Below the pieces are notes generated by a model, which saw only the letters and a program-made list of their open reading frames with translations, was not told the origin of the DNA and ran no database searches. Shown here piece by piece: positions 54,205-63,130 of a DNA stretch of 64,000 nt; the stretch's first letter is position 1, and the number at the start of each line of letters is the position of its first letter. Made by a program: the position numbers and the translations under genes. Origin of the DNA: Mucilaginibacter empetricola (GTDB taxonomy: Bacteria; Bacteroidota; Bacteroidia; Sphingobacteriales; Sphingobacteriaceae); assembly GCF_024808665.1 (NCBI RefSeq), contig NZ_JANUBZ010000002.1, positions 502,017 through 566,016 on the forward strand, written 5' to 3'.

Positions 54205-55380
54205 ATGGCGGATACACAAATTAATAACTCTATTCCACTATCGGATCTTAGCTTGGATGGTTCTTCTCAAACGTCATTCAATACGATATTTGGTTATCAA
54301 ATGCCCAAGTTTATCGCAAAGCTTCTGTGGATATTTGGCGGCGCACTATTGATCAGTTTTTTTATTTACATACTCTCCATAATTTTCACACCAGTACATA
54401 ACTTTGACAAGGGGAGAGCCATAGATTTTTTAACTACTACAAAGACGGTTCTTAATGCACAAAAAAGCCCGTTAACATCCATTGACTACGGCATACTAAA
54501 ACGTCGCATGTATAATGCAGTCAACCCTAAATTTGAAGTGCCGGTCAATCTTGACTTGTTTGTTAATATTAGCCCAGTCAGTGACTCTTTATATAATAAT
54601 TTTAATGCTATCGAAGTTGACACTCTGGTCAGTGGCTTAACAAGAGAACTAAACACAGATTTTCGAAGACTTGACGGAATTAACTCCTATTATTATAAAC
54701 GGTTTGGCTATAATTTTTACAAGTATGACCTTAGTCAATTTATTAGCAACACAGATACCGGAAATGAAATAGAAGATGTTGCAAAATATTGCTGTATCTT
54801 CTTGTTTGTTATCTTCTCGATGGTTATTAGTTTAACCTATTTTAATGCCATACAACAGCGACAACATTTCGACCGAGAAATGCGTTATCAGACGGCGATC
54901 AAAACATCTTCCGATATAACCGAAAGTTGGGTTACAGCCCAAACCACACTGGATACTTATCACCAGCGAAATCTGGATCAGAATAATTGGACCTTTCGTT
55001 TAAGTGTAATCGTAATGGGAATAGGATTTGCTATCATATTTTATGGAATCCATTCGGCTATTTCATTAAACGCAATTGCCAAAGGTCCAAAAGATTCGAA
55101 TAACGGCACCTCGCTGATCGCTATCATTTCGACAGCTTCGGGGGTGATTATTAACCTCATTGGCGGGACTTTTCTAGCCATTTATAACTCCACACTAAAA
55201 CAAGCAATTGACTACACTAACTCTTTGCAAAAAACCAGTACAGTGGGCACTTCATTAGCGATCTTGAAAAGTATTGAAGATGCGCAAAAAGCAGATGAAC
55301 GCGATCCCCTTACATTAGAGAAATTGGTTGACGCGAAAATAGCAATCGCAAAACAATTGACTGGAACACCAAGTTCGTAG
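54205..55380 (+). CDS. four-TM membrane protein with TRADD-N-associated-like C-terminal pair of helices
   Basis: 391 residues from the ATG at 54205; a TTG at 54136 would add 23 residues. TM helices at about 34-58, 200-220, 258-280 and 295-320 (FIAKLLWIFGGALLISFF, YCCIFLFVIFSMVISLTYF, LSVIVMGIGFAIIFYGIHSA, IISTASGVIINLIGGTF). The last two helices with the LAIYNSTLKQAIDYTNSLQK tail resemble the 2-TM 'TRADD-N-associated' membrane domain reported from bacterial conflict-system proteins. The soluble part (about 60-200) is unfamiliar. No partner gene of a defence system is next to it. Confidence 0.5.
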   Translation: MADTQINNSIPLSDLSLDGSSQTSFNTIFGYQMPKFIAKLLWIFGGALLISFFIYILSIIFTPVHNFDKGRAIDFLTTTKTVLNAQKSPLTSIDYGILKRRMYNAVNPKFEVPVNLDLFVNISPVSDSLYNNFNAIEVDTLVSGLTRELNTDFRRLDGINSYYYKRFGYNFYKYDLSQFISNTDTGNEIEDVAKYCCIFLFVIFSMVISLTYFNAIQQRQHFDREMRYQTAIKTSSDITESWVTAQTTLDTYHQRNLDQNNWTFRLSVIVMGIGFAIIFYGIHSAISLNAIAKGPKDSNNGTSLIAIISTASGVIINLIGGTFLAIYNSTLKQAIDYTNSLQKTSTVGTSLAILKSIEDAQKADERDPLTLEKLVDAKIAIAKQLTGTPSS

Positions 55381-55401
55381 TAAAAAACACGAATATGCAC
55401 G

Positions 55402-55850
55402 CTATTTATTTATTATGTTATCCATTTTAGCAAACTCCACATCATTGGACTCCCACAATTCAATCTTGTTGCCATAGAGCCCATCAGGTGTACAAAATTA
55501 CTGCAGCTCGTTTTTGGGACGCTGTCGACTGGTAGAATATCCACCGCTTTCCTATTAGCTAAAAGCTGATCCAATCCTTCCATGCGGTAGTCAATCATAA
55601 ATTGCTTTTCAGATGGTTCAAAGTACTTGATGGTTTCTTAAAAAGGCGCCCAAATGGCAAACCCTTTTTTGGCGCTATCAATACCCTGATGCCATTCAAC
55701 ATTTGAACCGAATCTATCGATGCGGATACCGAGCTTCTTGCCGTACCAGACTTTCAGCGCTGCGGGGTCTTTGGGCTTAAAAAAAATGCTGCCGATACCG
55801 GTAACATGCGGGCGGCTGTTAACAGGATTGGTTAAAATGGATGACACCAT
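55402..55850 (-). pseudogene. VOC (glyoxalase-fold) protein, broken
   Basis: The first part reads HVTGIGSIFFKPKDPAALKV, WYGKKLGIRID...FAIWAPF, then TAA at 55638-55640. The same frame goes on KYFEPSEKQFMIDYRMEGLD, QLLANRK, and a +1 shift near 55475 gives LYGNKIELWESNDVEFAKMD and a stop at 55402-55404. All three pieces line up with one VOC protein of ~145 residues. One nonsense and one frameshift are visible, so it is inactive. Confidence 0.75.
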
Positions 55851-56033
55851 AACTCAATAGAAATGCCACACAAGGCAGGCCCATTAAAATAAATTTTTTC
55901 ATGATATACATTTATGCCTAAAGAGCAGGAAATAGATTTTTAATTCAAAAATCCACCAATGGCTGTTGTAACACCGTTAAAATTACCTGCCATTTACATT
56001 GCAGCATGTATTTTTGCGGCTCATTACTAAATA

Positions 56034-57269
56034 TTGAAAAACGAGAAAAACGAGCGAATTGCCACCTGGCTGGCCTTCGCGTTACTACCGCTATCCGGTT
56101 TTGCAACGGATGTTTATATACCATCATTGCCAAGCATGGGAAGCGAACTGGGGGCAAGCAGCATACAGGTACAAATGACACTGAGTGTGTTTTTGATTAG
56201 CTATGGCATTTCGCAGCTATTTATTGGCGGGATACTGGACAGCTTTGGCCGCTACCGTTTAAGCATAATATCAATTGGTGTTTTTACGCTTTCGTGCCTG
56301 GTTATTGCCATAACCCATAATATTTATGTGATTTACCTGATGCGGATTATACATGGTATTACCGTGGCAATTATAGTAGTTAGTAAGCGCGCTTATTTTG
56401 TAGATAAGTTTGAGGGCGATAGGTTGAAGCGCTATTTAAGTATGTTTACTATTATCTGGTCGTCGGGGCCTATTGTTGCACCGTTTATTGGCGGTTATTT
56501 ACAAAGCATGTTCGGCTGGCAGGCTAATTTTTACTTTTTAGCCATACTGGCTGCCGTTTTGGGCGTTTTGGAATTGATCTACAGTGGCGAAACACTCAAA
56601 CATCGCGCAGAGTTCCACCTAAAAAAAATAGCAGGTATATATTGGTCAATGATATCAACCCTTAGTTTTACGTTGGGTCTGTTGATGTTAGGATTTGCCT
56701 ATTGTATGGTGATGGTTTACAACATGACAGGTCCCTTTATTGTGGAGCATCAATTGCATTTAACACCCGTAATAGCGGGCTATTGCTCCCTTATTTTAGG
56801 TTTTGCCTGGATGGTTGGCGGCTTTATTAGCAAAGGAATTATAAATAAACCTTTTTATACCAAAATGGCAGCAAATGTGGCGCTGCAAATGCTGTTTGTG
56901 GTGGCAATGATTGCCAGTGTAAGCTTTTTATCAAACTTGTATACGCTGGTGTTTTTTGCATTTGTTATTCACGTGGGCGCGGGCTTTACTTACAACAACT
57001 ATTTTACCTATAGCTTAAGCCAGTTCCCTAAAAATGCGGGCATCGCCAGCGGGCTTTCGGGTGGTGTTGTTTATGTTATTGTTTCCTTTTTAAGTTACGG
57101 TATCGTAAATTTTGTGCCGGCTAAGGACGAGCGCAACCTGAGCTATAGCTATTTTATATTAATTTTGTTGTCGGGCGTCATTATGTTCCTGATTTTTAAC
57201 AGGCATAAAAAAAGCAAGCGTTTATTGGCGGAAGCTCCAGTTGCTGCCTATATTCATGATGAAGTTTAA
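56034..57269 (+). CDS. MFS drug/metabolite exporter (Bcr/CflA-like)
   Basis: 411 residues with a TTG start at 56034, giving MKNEKNERIATWLAFALLPL. Twelve predicted membrane helices. Helix 1-2 carries ATDVYIPSLPSMGSELGASS and GISQLFIGGILDSFGRYRL, the signature of the Bcr/CflA-type drug:proton antiporter family, including the DxxGRR-like motif (DSFGRY). Exports small hydrophobic compounds in exchange for protons. A single gene. Confidence 0.85.
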   Translation: MKNEKNERIATWLAFALLPLSGFATDVYIPSLPSMGSELGASSIQVQMTLSVFLISYGISQLFIGGILDSFGRYRLSIISIGVFTLSCLVIAITHNIYVIYLMRIIHGITVAIIVVSKRAYFVDKFEGDRLKRYLSMFTIIWSSGPIVAPFIGGYLQSMFGWQANFYFLAILAAVLGVLELIYSGETLKHRAEFHLKKIAGIYWSMISTLSFTLGLLMLGFAYCMVMVYNMTGPFIVEHQLHLTPVIAGYCSLILGFAWMVGGFISKGIINKPFYTKMAANVALQMLFVVAMIASVSFLSNLYTLVFFAFVIHVGAGFTYNNYFTYSLSQFPKNAGIASGLSGGVVYVIVSFLSYGIVNFVPAKDERNLSYSYFILILLSGVIMFLIFNRHKKSKRLLAEAPVAAYIHDEV

Positions 57270-57405
57270 AAATCAATCTGATACATTCTAAATAATAGGT
57301 TGTCAAGTCGTATTCTTAAACGAATGCGGCAAGGCATTAATTAACCTGGGTGCATGAACGGAAAATTTCCGTTGTTGAATTTTGTGCTGTTAAAAATAAC
57401 AGCAT

Positions 57406-57810
57406 ATGAAAACCAAACATCAAACACAACAATGGGGCATCCGGTCAGTATCCTTTTGGATGACCCTGCTCATCGCGCTGGGCATCATATTTGTCGGCGC
57501 CCGTTTTATTATCAATCCCAATGCCGGCGCTTCGGACTTCGGTATCCCTTTCTCCAACGCTTATGATCTGCCATTTGGGCGAATAAAAGGTATCCGCGAT
57601 ATTTTTTCAGGAATAGCATTACTGCCTTTATTACTTCTCCGTATGCGGAGTGCTACGGCCTGGGTATTTACCTCCGCCATAATTGTCCCGGCTACTGACT
57701 TTCTCATCGTGCTTTCCACAAACGGGCCGGCTGATATCGCTCATTTACTTATTCATGGACTAACGGTAGTCTACATGGCCATAACCAGCTTTTTATTATT
57801 TAAATCCTAA
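57406..57810 (+). CDS. DUF4267-type membrane protein
   Basis: 134 residues, four membrane helices. LIALGIIFVGARFIINPNAG, ASDFGIPF, KGIRDIFSGIALLPLLLLR and VPATDFLIVLSTNGPADIAH fit the DUF4267 pattern. Its function is not known. An in-frame start at 57354 is not in this frame, so ATG 57406 is used. It adjoins the 4-TM protein at 57821 (10-bp gap), so they form a pair. Confidence 0.72.
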   Translation: MKTKHQTQQWGIRSVSFWMTLLIALGIIFVGARFIINPNAGASDFGIPFSNAYDLPFGRIKGIRDIFSGIALLPLLLLRMRSATAWVFTSAIIVPATDFLIVLSTNGPADIAHLLIHGLTVVYMAITSFLLFKS

Positions 57811-57820
57811 TCCATTTTTT

Positions 57821-58285
57821 ATGAATTCTTACCTGTTTTTTCAGATCGCACTGCTGATGCATCTTAGCGGCTTAGTCCTTATTGTTGGAACCGATATAGT
57901 TGAGTTTGTAGCCTATCGAACTATTTTTAAAAGTTATAAAACAGATAAAAACGCGGCAATTAATCAAATTGCTATGCTGTCAAAACTTCCTGTGCTATTA
58001 ATTATAGGGGCGGTATTGCTGATACTTTCGGGAATCGCTTTTGTAATTATAACACATAATGCCTTTGGACACCAGTTATGGTTTAAAATTAAGCTGACAC
58101 TGATAGTGGCGCTTGCTGCTAATGGTTTTCTGATGGGCAGAAAAAATGAAGAAAAACTTAAACAAAACCTGGCAGTAGACGCACCGGAAACAGGAGAGGC
58201 CATAAGAAATATGATCAAGTTTTGTTTTATTCAACTTTGCATGCTATTTGTGGTAATACTGTTGGCCGTGTTTAAGTTTAACTGA
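57821..58285 (+). CDS. four-TM integral membrane protein
   Basis: 154 residues. Helices at about 6-28, 50-72, 82-103 and 128-151; a conserved-looking HLSGLVLIVGTDIVEFVAYR N-terminus and WFKIKLTLIVAL. This layout resembles DUF2269-type proteins, where the family ligand is unknown. Same operon as the DUF4267-type gene; the Ada-type gene begins about 100 bp later. Confidence 0.62.
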   Translation: MNSYLFFQIALLMHLSGLVLIVGTDIVEFVAYRTIFKSYKTDKNAAINQIAMLSKLPVLLIIGAVLLILSGIAFVIITHNAFGHQLWFKIKLTLIVALAANGFLMGRKNEEKLKQNLAVDAPETGEAIRNMIKFCFIQLCMLFVVILLAVFKFN

Positions 58286-58384
58286 TGAACAATCAGTTCC
58301 GCAAGAATCAGGTTGCAAACGTATAGGTTTAATGCGATTTTTGCTCAAGAGCGATACCCGGCACAAGTGTTTAAATTGAAGGCT

Positions 58385-59236
58385 ATGTCTAAAGACTTAA
58401 CGGTAAATTATTACAGAATTGAGAAGGCTATAGGTTACCTGACAGCCAACTTTAGGGCACAACCGGATTTGGGCGAGATTGCCGAAAAGATCAACGTAAG
58501 TCCTTTTCATTTTCAGCGGATGTTTTTAGATTGGGTTGGCTTAACACCGAAGAAATTTATCCAGTACCTAACACTCGAACACCTGAAAAAACAGATCTAT
58601 GCCACACAAAATGTTATTGAAGCAGCAGATATAGCCGGACTCTCCAGCCAGTCGCGGGTGTATGATTTGTTTGTGAATATAGAAGGTGTTAGTCCGCAGC
58701 AATTTAAGTCTTCGGGTGTGGGATTGGAGATCTTTTATGGCTATCATGCCACGCCGTTTGGTATGTGCTTTATTGCCGTTACGGAAAGAGGCGTTTGTGA
58801 TTTTCACTTTATTGATGAAGATGCGCAACGTAATGAGTTTACCAATTTTTCGCAAAAATGGCAGTTTGCCTCTTTGGTGCATCGACCCGATCTCACCCAA
58901 ACCTATATTCAAAAGATATTTAAGCCCGAAGCAACAAATCACCAGAAATTAAACTTACTGGTGCAGGGAACCGAATTCCAAATTAAAGTGTGGCAGGCTT
59001 TGGTGAGCATTCCCTTTGGCAACGTCAGATCGTACGAACAAATTTCTGCGACTATAGGGCATACGGGCAGCGTACGTGCAGTGGCTTCTGCGGCCGGTAA
59101 AAATCCGATATCTTACCTGATTCCCTGTCATCGTATTATTTGCAAGAGCGGCGAGGTGGGCAATTTTAGCTATGGCAAAGTGCGTAAACAGGCGCTGATT
59201 GCATGGGAAATGGCTACCCGCGAGATTATCGGCTGA
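58385..59236 (+). CDS. ada: Ada-type bifunctional regulator / O6-methylguanine-DNA methyltransferase
   Basis: 283 residues from the ATG at 58385, the start that gives the usual N-terminus (MSKDLTVNYYRIEKAIGYL). An AraC-type HTH pair (about 15-110, IAEKINVSPFHFQRMFLDWV) is fused to an MGMT domain (about 115-283) with active-site PCHRII (C248) and GEVGNFSYGKVRKQALI. The N-terminal zinc domain (Ada-A) of E. coli Ada is absent. It repairs O6-alkylguanine by transferring the alkyl group to C248, and may act as a transcription activator once alkylated. 91 bp ahead of the isochorismatase-like gene. Confidence 0.88.
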   Translation: MSKDLTVNYYRIEKAIGYLTANFRAQPDLGEIAEKINVSPFHFQRMFLDWVGLTPKKFIQYLTLEHLKKQIYATQNVIEAADIAGLSSQSRVYDLFVNIEGVSPQQFKSSGVGLEIFYGYHATPFGMCFIAVTERGVCDFHFIDEDAQRNEFTNFSQKWQFASLVHRPDLTQTYIQKIFKPEATNHQKLNLLVQGTEFQIKVWQALVSIPFGNVRSYEQISATIGHTGSVRAVASAAGKNPISYLIPCHRIICKSGEVGNFSYGKVRKQALIAWEMATREIIG

Positions 59237-59327
59237 CAAACTCCAGACTTCTGCAAAATCAGCAAGAAACAGGTTGGCTGAGAAAATAACCAGCGTTAAT
59301 TTCGAGCTATTAATCACATCAAAAATT

Positions 59328-59885
59328 ATGAAAGTATTAATCGTAATCGACGCTCAAAATGAATTTTCGGCAAACGGAAAAAGACCAGTACCCGATCATC
59401 TGGCAACCATTGAAACTATTGAAAAAAAGGTTAACCGCGTACGCAAGGAGCGGGGCTTTATAGCCTGGATAAGGCATTTTAACAAACCGAACGAATCGGC
59501 GGCCTTTGTGCCGGGTACATGGGGTGCTCAATTTGTAGGCAGCTTAGGTCCGCAAGCTGGGTCTGAAAGGGAAGTGGAATTTATAAAAGATGTTTACGGC
59601 GCATTTACAGGTACAGAGATTGGTTCCTGGTTGCAGCAGATAGGGGCAGATGAGGTGGAGATAACAGGTTTTTATACACACGGCTGCGTTTCAACAACAA
59701 GCCGGGAAGCTATAATGGCTGGTTTTGCCGTTTACCTGGATATTAACGGAACGGCCTCTTGCGCCATCACCCACGAAGTTCTCGGTGACATCTCTGCTGA
59801 CGAGGTGCGGCGATCAGCGCTGTTGCAACTGGCTAATATGGGAGCTTTTGTTTACAGCAGTGTTTTGGCGCAAGTAGCGTTTTAA
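59328..59885 (+). CDS. isochorismatase-family cysteine hydrolase
   Basis: 185 residues from the ATG at 59328 (MKVLIVIDAQNEF), preferred over the earlier frame start inside the Ada gene. D8, K (VKGK-type K replaced by the region around EFIKDVYGAF) and C120 (THGCVSTTSREA) fit the family triad. Members hydrolyse amide or ether bonds of small molecules such as nicotinamide or isochorismate. Substrate unknown. A 36-bp palindromic element and the quinone oxidoreductase gene follow. Confidence 0.83.
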   Translation: MKVLIVIDAQNEFSANGKRPVPDHLATIETIEKKVNRVRKERGFIAWIRHFNKPNESAAFVPGTWGAQFVGSLGPQAGSEREVEFIKDVYGAFTGTEIGSWLQQIGADEVEITGFYTHGCVSTTSREAIMAGFAVYLDINGTASCAITHEVLGDISADEVRRSALLQLANMGAFVYSSVLAQVAF

Positions 59886-59907
59886 TAGTTATTATGGCTT
59901 TGTTGAT

Positions 59908-59943
59908 GGTTAACCCGAGGTAACCGGTTACTCCGGGTTAACC
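59908..59943. promoter_or_regulatory. 36-bp double palindrome upstream of the oxidoreductase at 59996
   Basis: Arms GGTTAACCCG and CGGGTTAACC enclose GTAACCGGTTAC (59920-59931), itself a perfect palindrome. The core matches the palindrome at 61403-61422 beside the HxlR gene, so both are likely sites of that regulator. It could also form a hairpin after the gene ending at 59885. Confidence 0.65.
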
Positions 59944-59995
59944 AATGCTGAAAAATAAGCTACCCGGTGCTAATTTTGAGCTGATACTATAACGT

Positions 59996-61003
59996 ATGAA
60001 AGCTATACTATTAACAGATTTTGGCCCTACAACTAATTTTGTGCTGGATGAAAACGTGCCCATACCAGCCATAGGAGATAATGATATTTTGGTGCAGATA
60101 AAGGCGGCGGGCTTTAACCCGATTGACTACCAGATGCGGCAGGGCAAAACGGAACGGAAACGGATGCACTCCCATATATTAGGACGCGAGTTCTCGGGCG
60201 TTGTTGTAAAAACAGGTAAATCGGTTACATTATTTAAAGCGGGCGACAGCGTTTTTGCAGCATCCGGCAGTATGGGTTCTAACGGAACTTATGCCCAATA
60301 CATCAGTGTACCTGAAGATATTGTGGCGTTAATACCTGCTCACTTAACGTTTGACGAAGCCGCTGCTGTATCACAGGGATACCTTACCGCACTACAGGTA
60401 TTGAACAGATTACCCGTAAAAAAAGAAGACAGCATTTTTATAACCGGCGCAGCCGGAAGCGTTGGATTAGCGCTTGTGAAAATGTTTTTGGCGCAAGGGT
60501 ATGAAAAACTTATTGTTACAGCCGGCAATACAGAGAGCATCTGGCAATTGGTTAGCGCTGGTTTGGCACCACATCAAATTGTAAATTACAGGCAGGATGG
60601 CCTGGTTGCCAAAATCCAATCAATAAATAATGGGGCATTATTTAATCACAGTGTTGATTTGGTTGGCGGCACAATGTCTGAAATTTGTGCACAGGTTATT
60701 GTTACCAATGGCAGCTATGCGGATGTTACGGCTTTAACAACGCCACAGGCAAGGGAGGAGCTTTTTAATAAAGGCGCGCTGGTCCTAAATATATCCAACT
60801 ATGCTTATTCCCTTGCGGGCGATAAAAAATGGTACGGCGAGAATCTTCGGAAAATAGCTTCATTAGTTACAGAACATCCTGCTCTTACTCCGGATATCAA
60901 TATAGTAGGGGACTTGGGCGCGGAAACAGTGATAACAGCGCACAACCTCATGGAAAGCAATCAAACAAAAGGTAAGAAACTGGTTATGCGTGTTGGAGAT
61001 TAA
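59996..61003 (+). CDS. quinone oxidoreductase (MDR family)
   Basis: 335 residues. GFNPIDYQMRQGKTERKR, ILGREFSGVVVKTGKS, TGAAGSVGLALVKMFLAQ (nucleotide binding, GAAGSVGL) and LVGGTMSEICAQVI identify a quinone oxidoreductase-like MDR. Likely uses NADPH to reduce quinones. It carries the 36-bp double palindrome before its start, and the HxlR gene lies convergently just after it, a group with the PhzF gene. Confidence 0.88.
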   Translation: MKAILLTDFGPTTNFVLDENVPIPAIGDNDILVQIKAAGFNPIDYQMRQGKTERKRMHSHILGREFSGVVVKTGKSVTLFKAGDSVFAASGSMGSNGTYAQYISVPEDIVALIPAHLTFDEAAAVSQGYLTALQVLNRLPVKKEDSIFITGAAGSVGLALVKMFLAQGYEKLIVTAGNTESIWQLVSAGLAPHQIVNYRQDGLVAKIQSINNGALFNHSVDLVGGTMSEICAQVIVTNGSYADVTALTTPQAREELFNKGALVLNISNYAYSLAGDKKWYGENLRKIASLVTEHPALTPDINIVGDLGAETVITAHNLMESNQTKGKKLVMRVGD

Positions 61004-61025
61004 GCTCATGCAAATAGTCGGTAGA

Positions 61026-61379
61026 TTATTTTATTTGCTCCCGGTGATTTAAGCCCCATTTAACCAGGCTTTCGTTAACCGGGAAAACGCTGAGCCCATA
61101 TTGGGTTATTGCATAACTTACCGTTACCGGTCGGGTATCCATCACTTTTCTGGTTACCAGTAGGTTAATTTCCAGTTCCTGTAATTCTTTGGAGAGCATT
61201 TTGGCTGATATGCCGTCAATTTCCCGTTGAATTTTTTTGAAGGTATTGTTTTCGTTGATGTGATTATTCAGGTGCCGCATTATTCTTAATTTCCATTTGC
61301 CGCCTAAAATTTCCAGGCTATCGCGTATAGCGGCTAATTCCCTTTCGCAACTTACATATTGTTCTTCTATATTTTGCAT
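61026..61379 (-). CDS. HxlR-family transcriptional regulator
   Basis: 117 residues from the ATG at 61379 (MQNIEEQYVSCERELAAIRD); an ATG at 61394 also exists. Family signature SLEILGGKWKLRIMRHL, TFKKIQREIDGISAKMLSKE, VTVSYAITQYGLSVFP wing. One Cys near the N-terminus (VSCERE). Divergent from the PhzF gene at 61490 with the 20-bp palindrome between them; the same core lies ahead of the oxidoreductase at 59996. Confidence 0.9.
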   Translation of the reverse strand: MQNIEEQYVSCERELAAIRDSLEILGGKWKLRIMRHLNNHINENNTFKKIQREIDGISAKMLSKELQELEINLLVTRKVMDTRPVTVSYAITQYGLSVFPVNESLVKWGLNHREQIK

Positions 61380-61402
61380 AAACAAATATAACATAGTTAA
61401 TA

Positions 61403-61422
61403 AAAGGTAACCGGTTACCTTT
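61403..61422. promoter_or_regulatory. 20-bp perfect palindrome in the HxlR/PhzF intergenic region
   Basis: AAAGGTAACCGGTTACCTTT, 23 bp ahead of the HxlR start, with another half-site GTTAACC at 61424-61430. The core GTAACCGGTTAC is identical to 59920-59931. Confidence 0.8.
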
Positions 61423-61489
61423 AGTTAACCGATAAAGAAAATATCCCATTAACATCTAATTTTGACATTACTCAAACATCAGGATAAAA

Positions 61490-62374
61490 ATGAAACAATT
61501 GGATTATTACGTGCTGGATGTGTTCGCCAACCAGCGTTACAAAGGGAACCAACTTTCTGTGGTTTATATAGAAGAAGAACTCGATTTAGAACAATATCAT
61601 GATATCTCCAAAGAATTCGGATACTCCGAAACCTCTTTTGTTTACTATTCCGAAACGGAAAATGTATTTAAGGTACGGTCATTTACGCCGGCCAAATTTG
61701 AAGTTGCCGGGGCGGGTCATAATTTATTAGGTGCTGTTTGCCTTGCGTTGCTAAAAAAATGGGATATCTTTAAAAATCAGCATGGTGCGCCATGGGTGAA
61801 AATTAAGGATACCAAAATCCCTCTAAAAATAACTGAAGAAAATGGACTGCCATATGTGGGTATGAAACAAAGTCCAGCCAGCGTGGTAGGAACGGTACCT
61901 ACAGCTATTATTGCCGAAGCAACCGGACTAACCATGCCAGACTTTGAACTAAACGGATGGGCCATTAACATTGTGCAAACAGAAGTGGCCCATTTGATGG
62001 TGCCTGTACGGAATGTTAAGGCGCTGAAAAATGCCATATCCAAGAAAGCATTGCTGAAACACGCCTCTGAGCAGTTTGGCTTTGAGGGCTGTTACCTGTT
62101 TACCACCAATGATGTTGCCGACGGTTTTCTTGCAGAATCAAGATTCTTCAACCCCGGTATCGGTATTGATGAAGATCCGGCTACAGGGACAGCGGCAGGT
62201 CCGCTTGCCGGCTATCTGCAGCAATTGGGTTACATCAATAAAAACCAGGACTATCAGATTTTACAGGGAGCTTACGTTAATCAGCCATCAACCATACATG
62301 TAAAAGTTGCTGATGATGGTGTTTGGGTAAGCGGTTCATCAGTCATCGTAATGGAGGGTGAACTTTATTTGTAA
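61490..62374 (+). CDS. PhzF-family isomerase-like protein
   Basis: 294 residues. Family features: VFANQRYKGNQLSVVY, E47 in FGYSETSFVYYS (the catalytic Glu of PhzF), AGAGHNLLGAVCLALL and DEDPATGTAAGPLAGYL, the diaminopimelate-epimerase-like fold. Members isomerise small cyclic acids; the substrate here is unknown. Divergent from the HxlR gene, whose palindrome it shares. Confidence 0.85.
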   Translation: MKQLDYYVLDVFANQRYKGNQLSVVYIEEELDLEQYHDISKEFGYSETSFVYYSETENVFKVRSFTPAKFEVAGAGHNLLGAVCLALLKKWDIFKNQHGAPWVKIKDTKIPLKITEENGLPYVGMKQSPASVVGTVPTAIIAEATGLTMPDFELNGWAINIVQTEVAHLMVPVRNVKALKNAISKKALLKHASEQFGFEGCYLFTTNDVADGFLAESRFFNPGIGIDEDPATGTAAGPLAGYLQQLGYINKNQDYQILQGAYVNQPSTIHVKVADDGVWVSGSSVIVMEGELYL

Positions 62375-62458
62375 GCGTAGCTGCCACATAATGGTATGCG
62401 AATTGGTACCTCAATAATAGTTAAAGCAAAGTCCCAGTATTACTGAAATGACAATGAT

Positions 62459-62609
62459 GCGCCGTAGGCGCAAAATATCGGTAGAAATATTGTTATAACC
62501 AATTTTAGCGTGCTGTAGGTACGCCACCTCGCCCATGCATAGGTTTCGTACCGATGGCACGATATAATTATTGTCCTTTTCTCTACCGATATTTGACCCC
62601 GATGGGGTC
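62459..62609. repeat. complex inverted-repeat element, 151 bp
   Basis: GCGCC-GTA-GGCGC hairpin (62459-62471), then AAATATCGGTAGA (62473-62485), a ~96-bp spacer, TCTACCGATATTT (62582-62594) and a GACCCC-GAT-GGGGTC hairpin (62595-62609). The nested symmetry (hairpin, arm, spacer, arm, hairpin) is typical of a dispersed REP/MITE-like unit. It occupies most of the 293-bp gap 62375-62667. I cannot count other copies from this window. Confidence 0.6.
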
Positions 62610-62667
62610 TCTCTGCTGGATTAATTAGTTTTCATGTTTTGAACTCCGTTTTTACCGGACGATGTCT

Positions 62668-63120
62668 TTATGCCAGTCCCTTTAAATCGGGTTCACCTTT
62701 TCCGGTAGTAATCAGCGGTAATAAACTATTTTTTAAATAATAGTTCCATCCATTAAAACAGCCGTTAAAACATTCAAATTCGGGTACTAAACCAATGTGG
62801 GTGAATTGTAACTGCGTTTTATCGCCTTGCTTGTCAATTTCAAAACTGATTTTGGTACCTGTCCATTCGCTTTGGTTTTCAACAAAAGTTAAAGCACTGT
62901 CGGTAACCAGCCAAACCACTTTTTTATCGGGTACTACTTCTATTAATTTGTGTTTAGAGTAATGGATGTCTTTATGACGATAAGTAAACTCATCATCAGT
63001 TTTAGTGGTGCCGCCCGTAACGCCTTCTGACCACCATCCGCGAACGTTATTAACTGCGTCGAAAACTTCGCGAGGTGTTTGATCTACCAAAAAGGTAGTA
63101 GTGAAATTCTGATTTTCCAT
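62668..63120 (-). CDS. SRPBCC/AHSA1-type protein
   Basis: 150 residues. START-like SRPBCC fold: FLVDQTPREVFDAVNNVRGWW, then a run to GTKISFEIDKQGDKTQLQFT and the tail YYLKNSLLPLITTGKG. Such proteins bind lipid or hydrophobic ligands. The adjoining ArsR regulator and the second SRPBCC gene make this an ArsR/SRPBCC operon, common in Bacteroidota with unknown role. Last gene of the operon, 10 bp after ArsR. Confidence 0.85.
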   Translation of the reverse strand: MENQNFTTTFLVDQTPREVFDAVNNVRGWWSEGVTGGTTKTDDEFTYRHKDIHYSKHKLIEVVPDKKVVWLVTDSALTFVENQSEWTGTKISFEIDKQGDKTQLQFTHIGLVPEFECFNGCFNGWNYYLKNSLLPLITTGKGEPDLKGLA

Positions 63121-63130
63121 GTTTTTTTAT

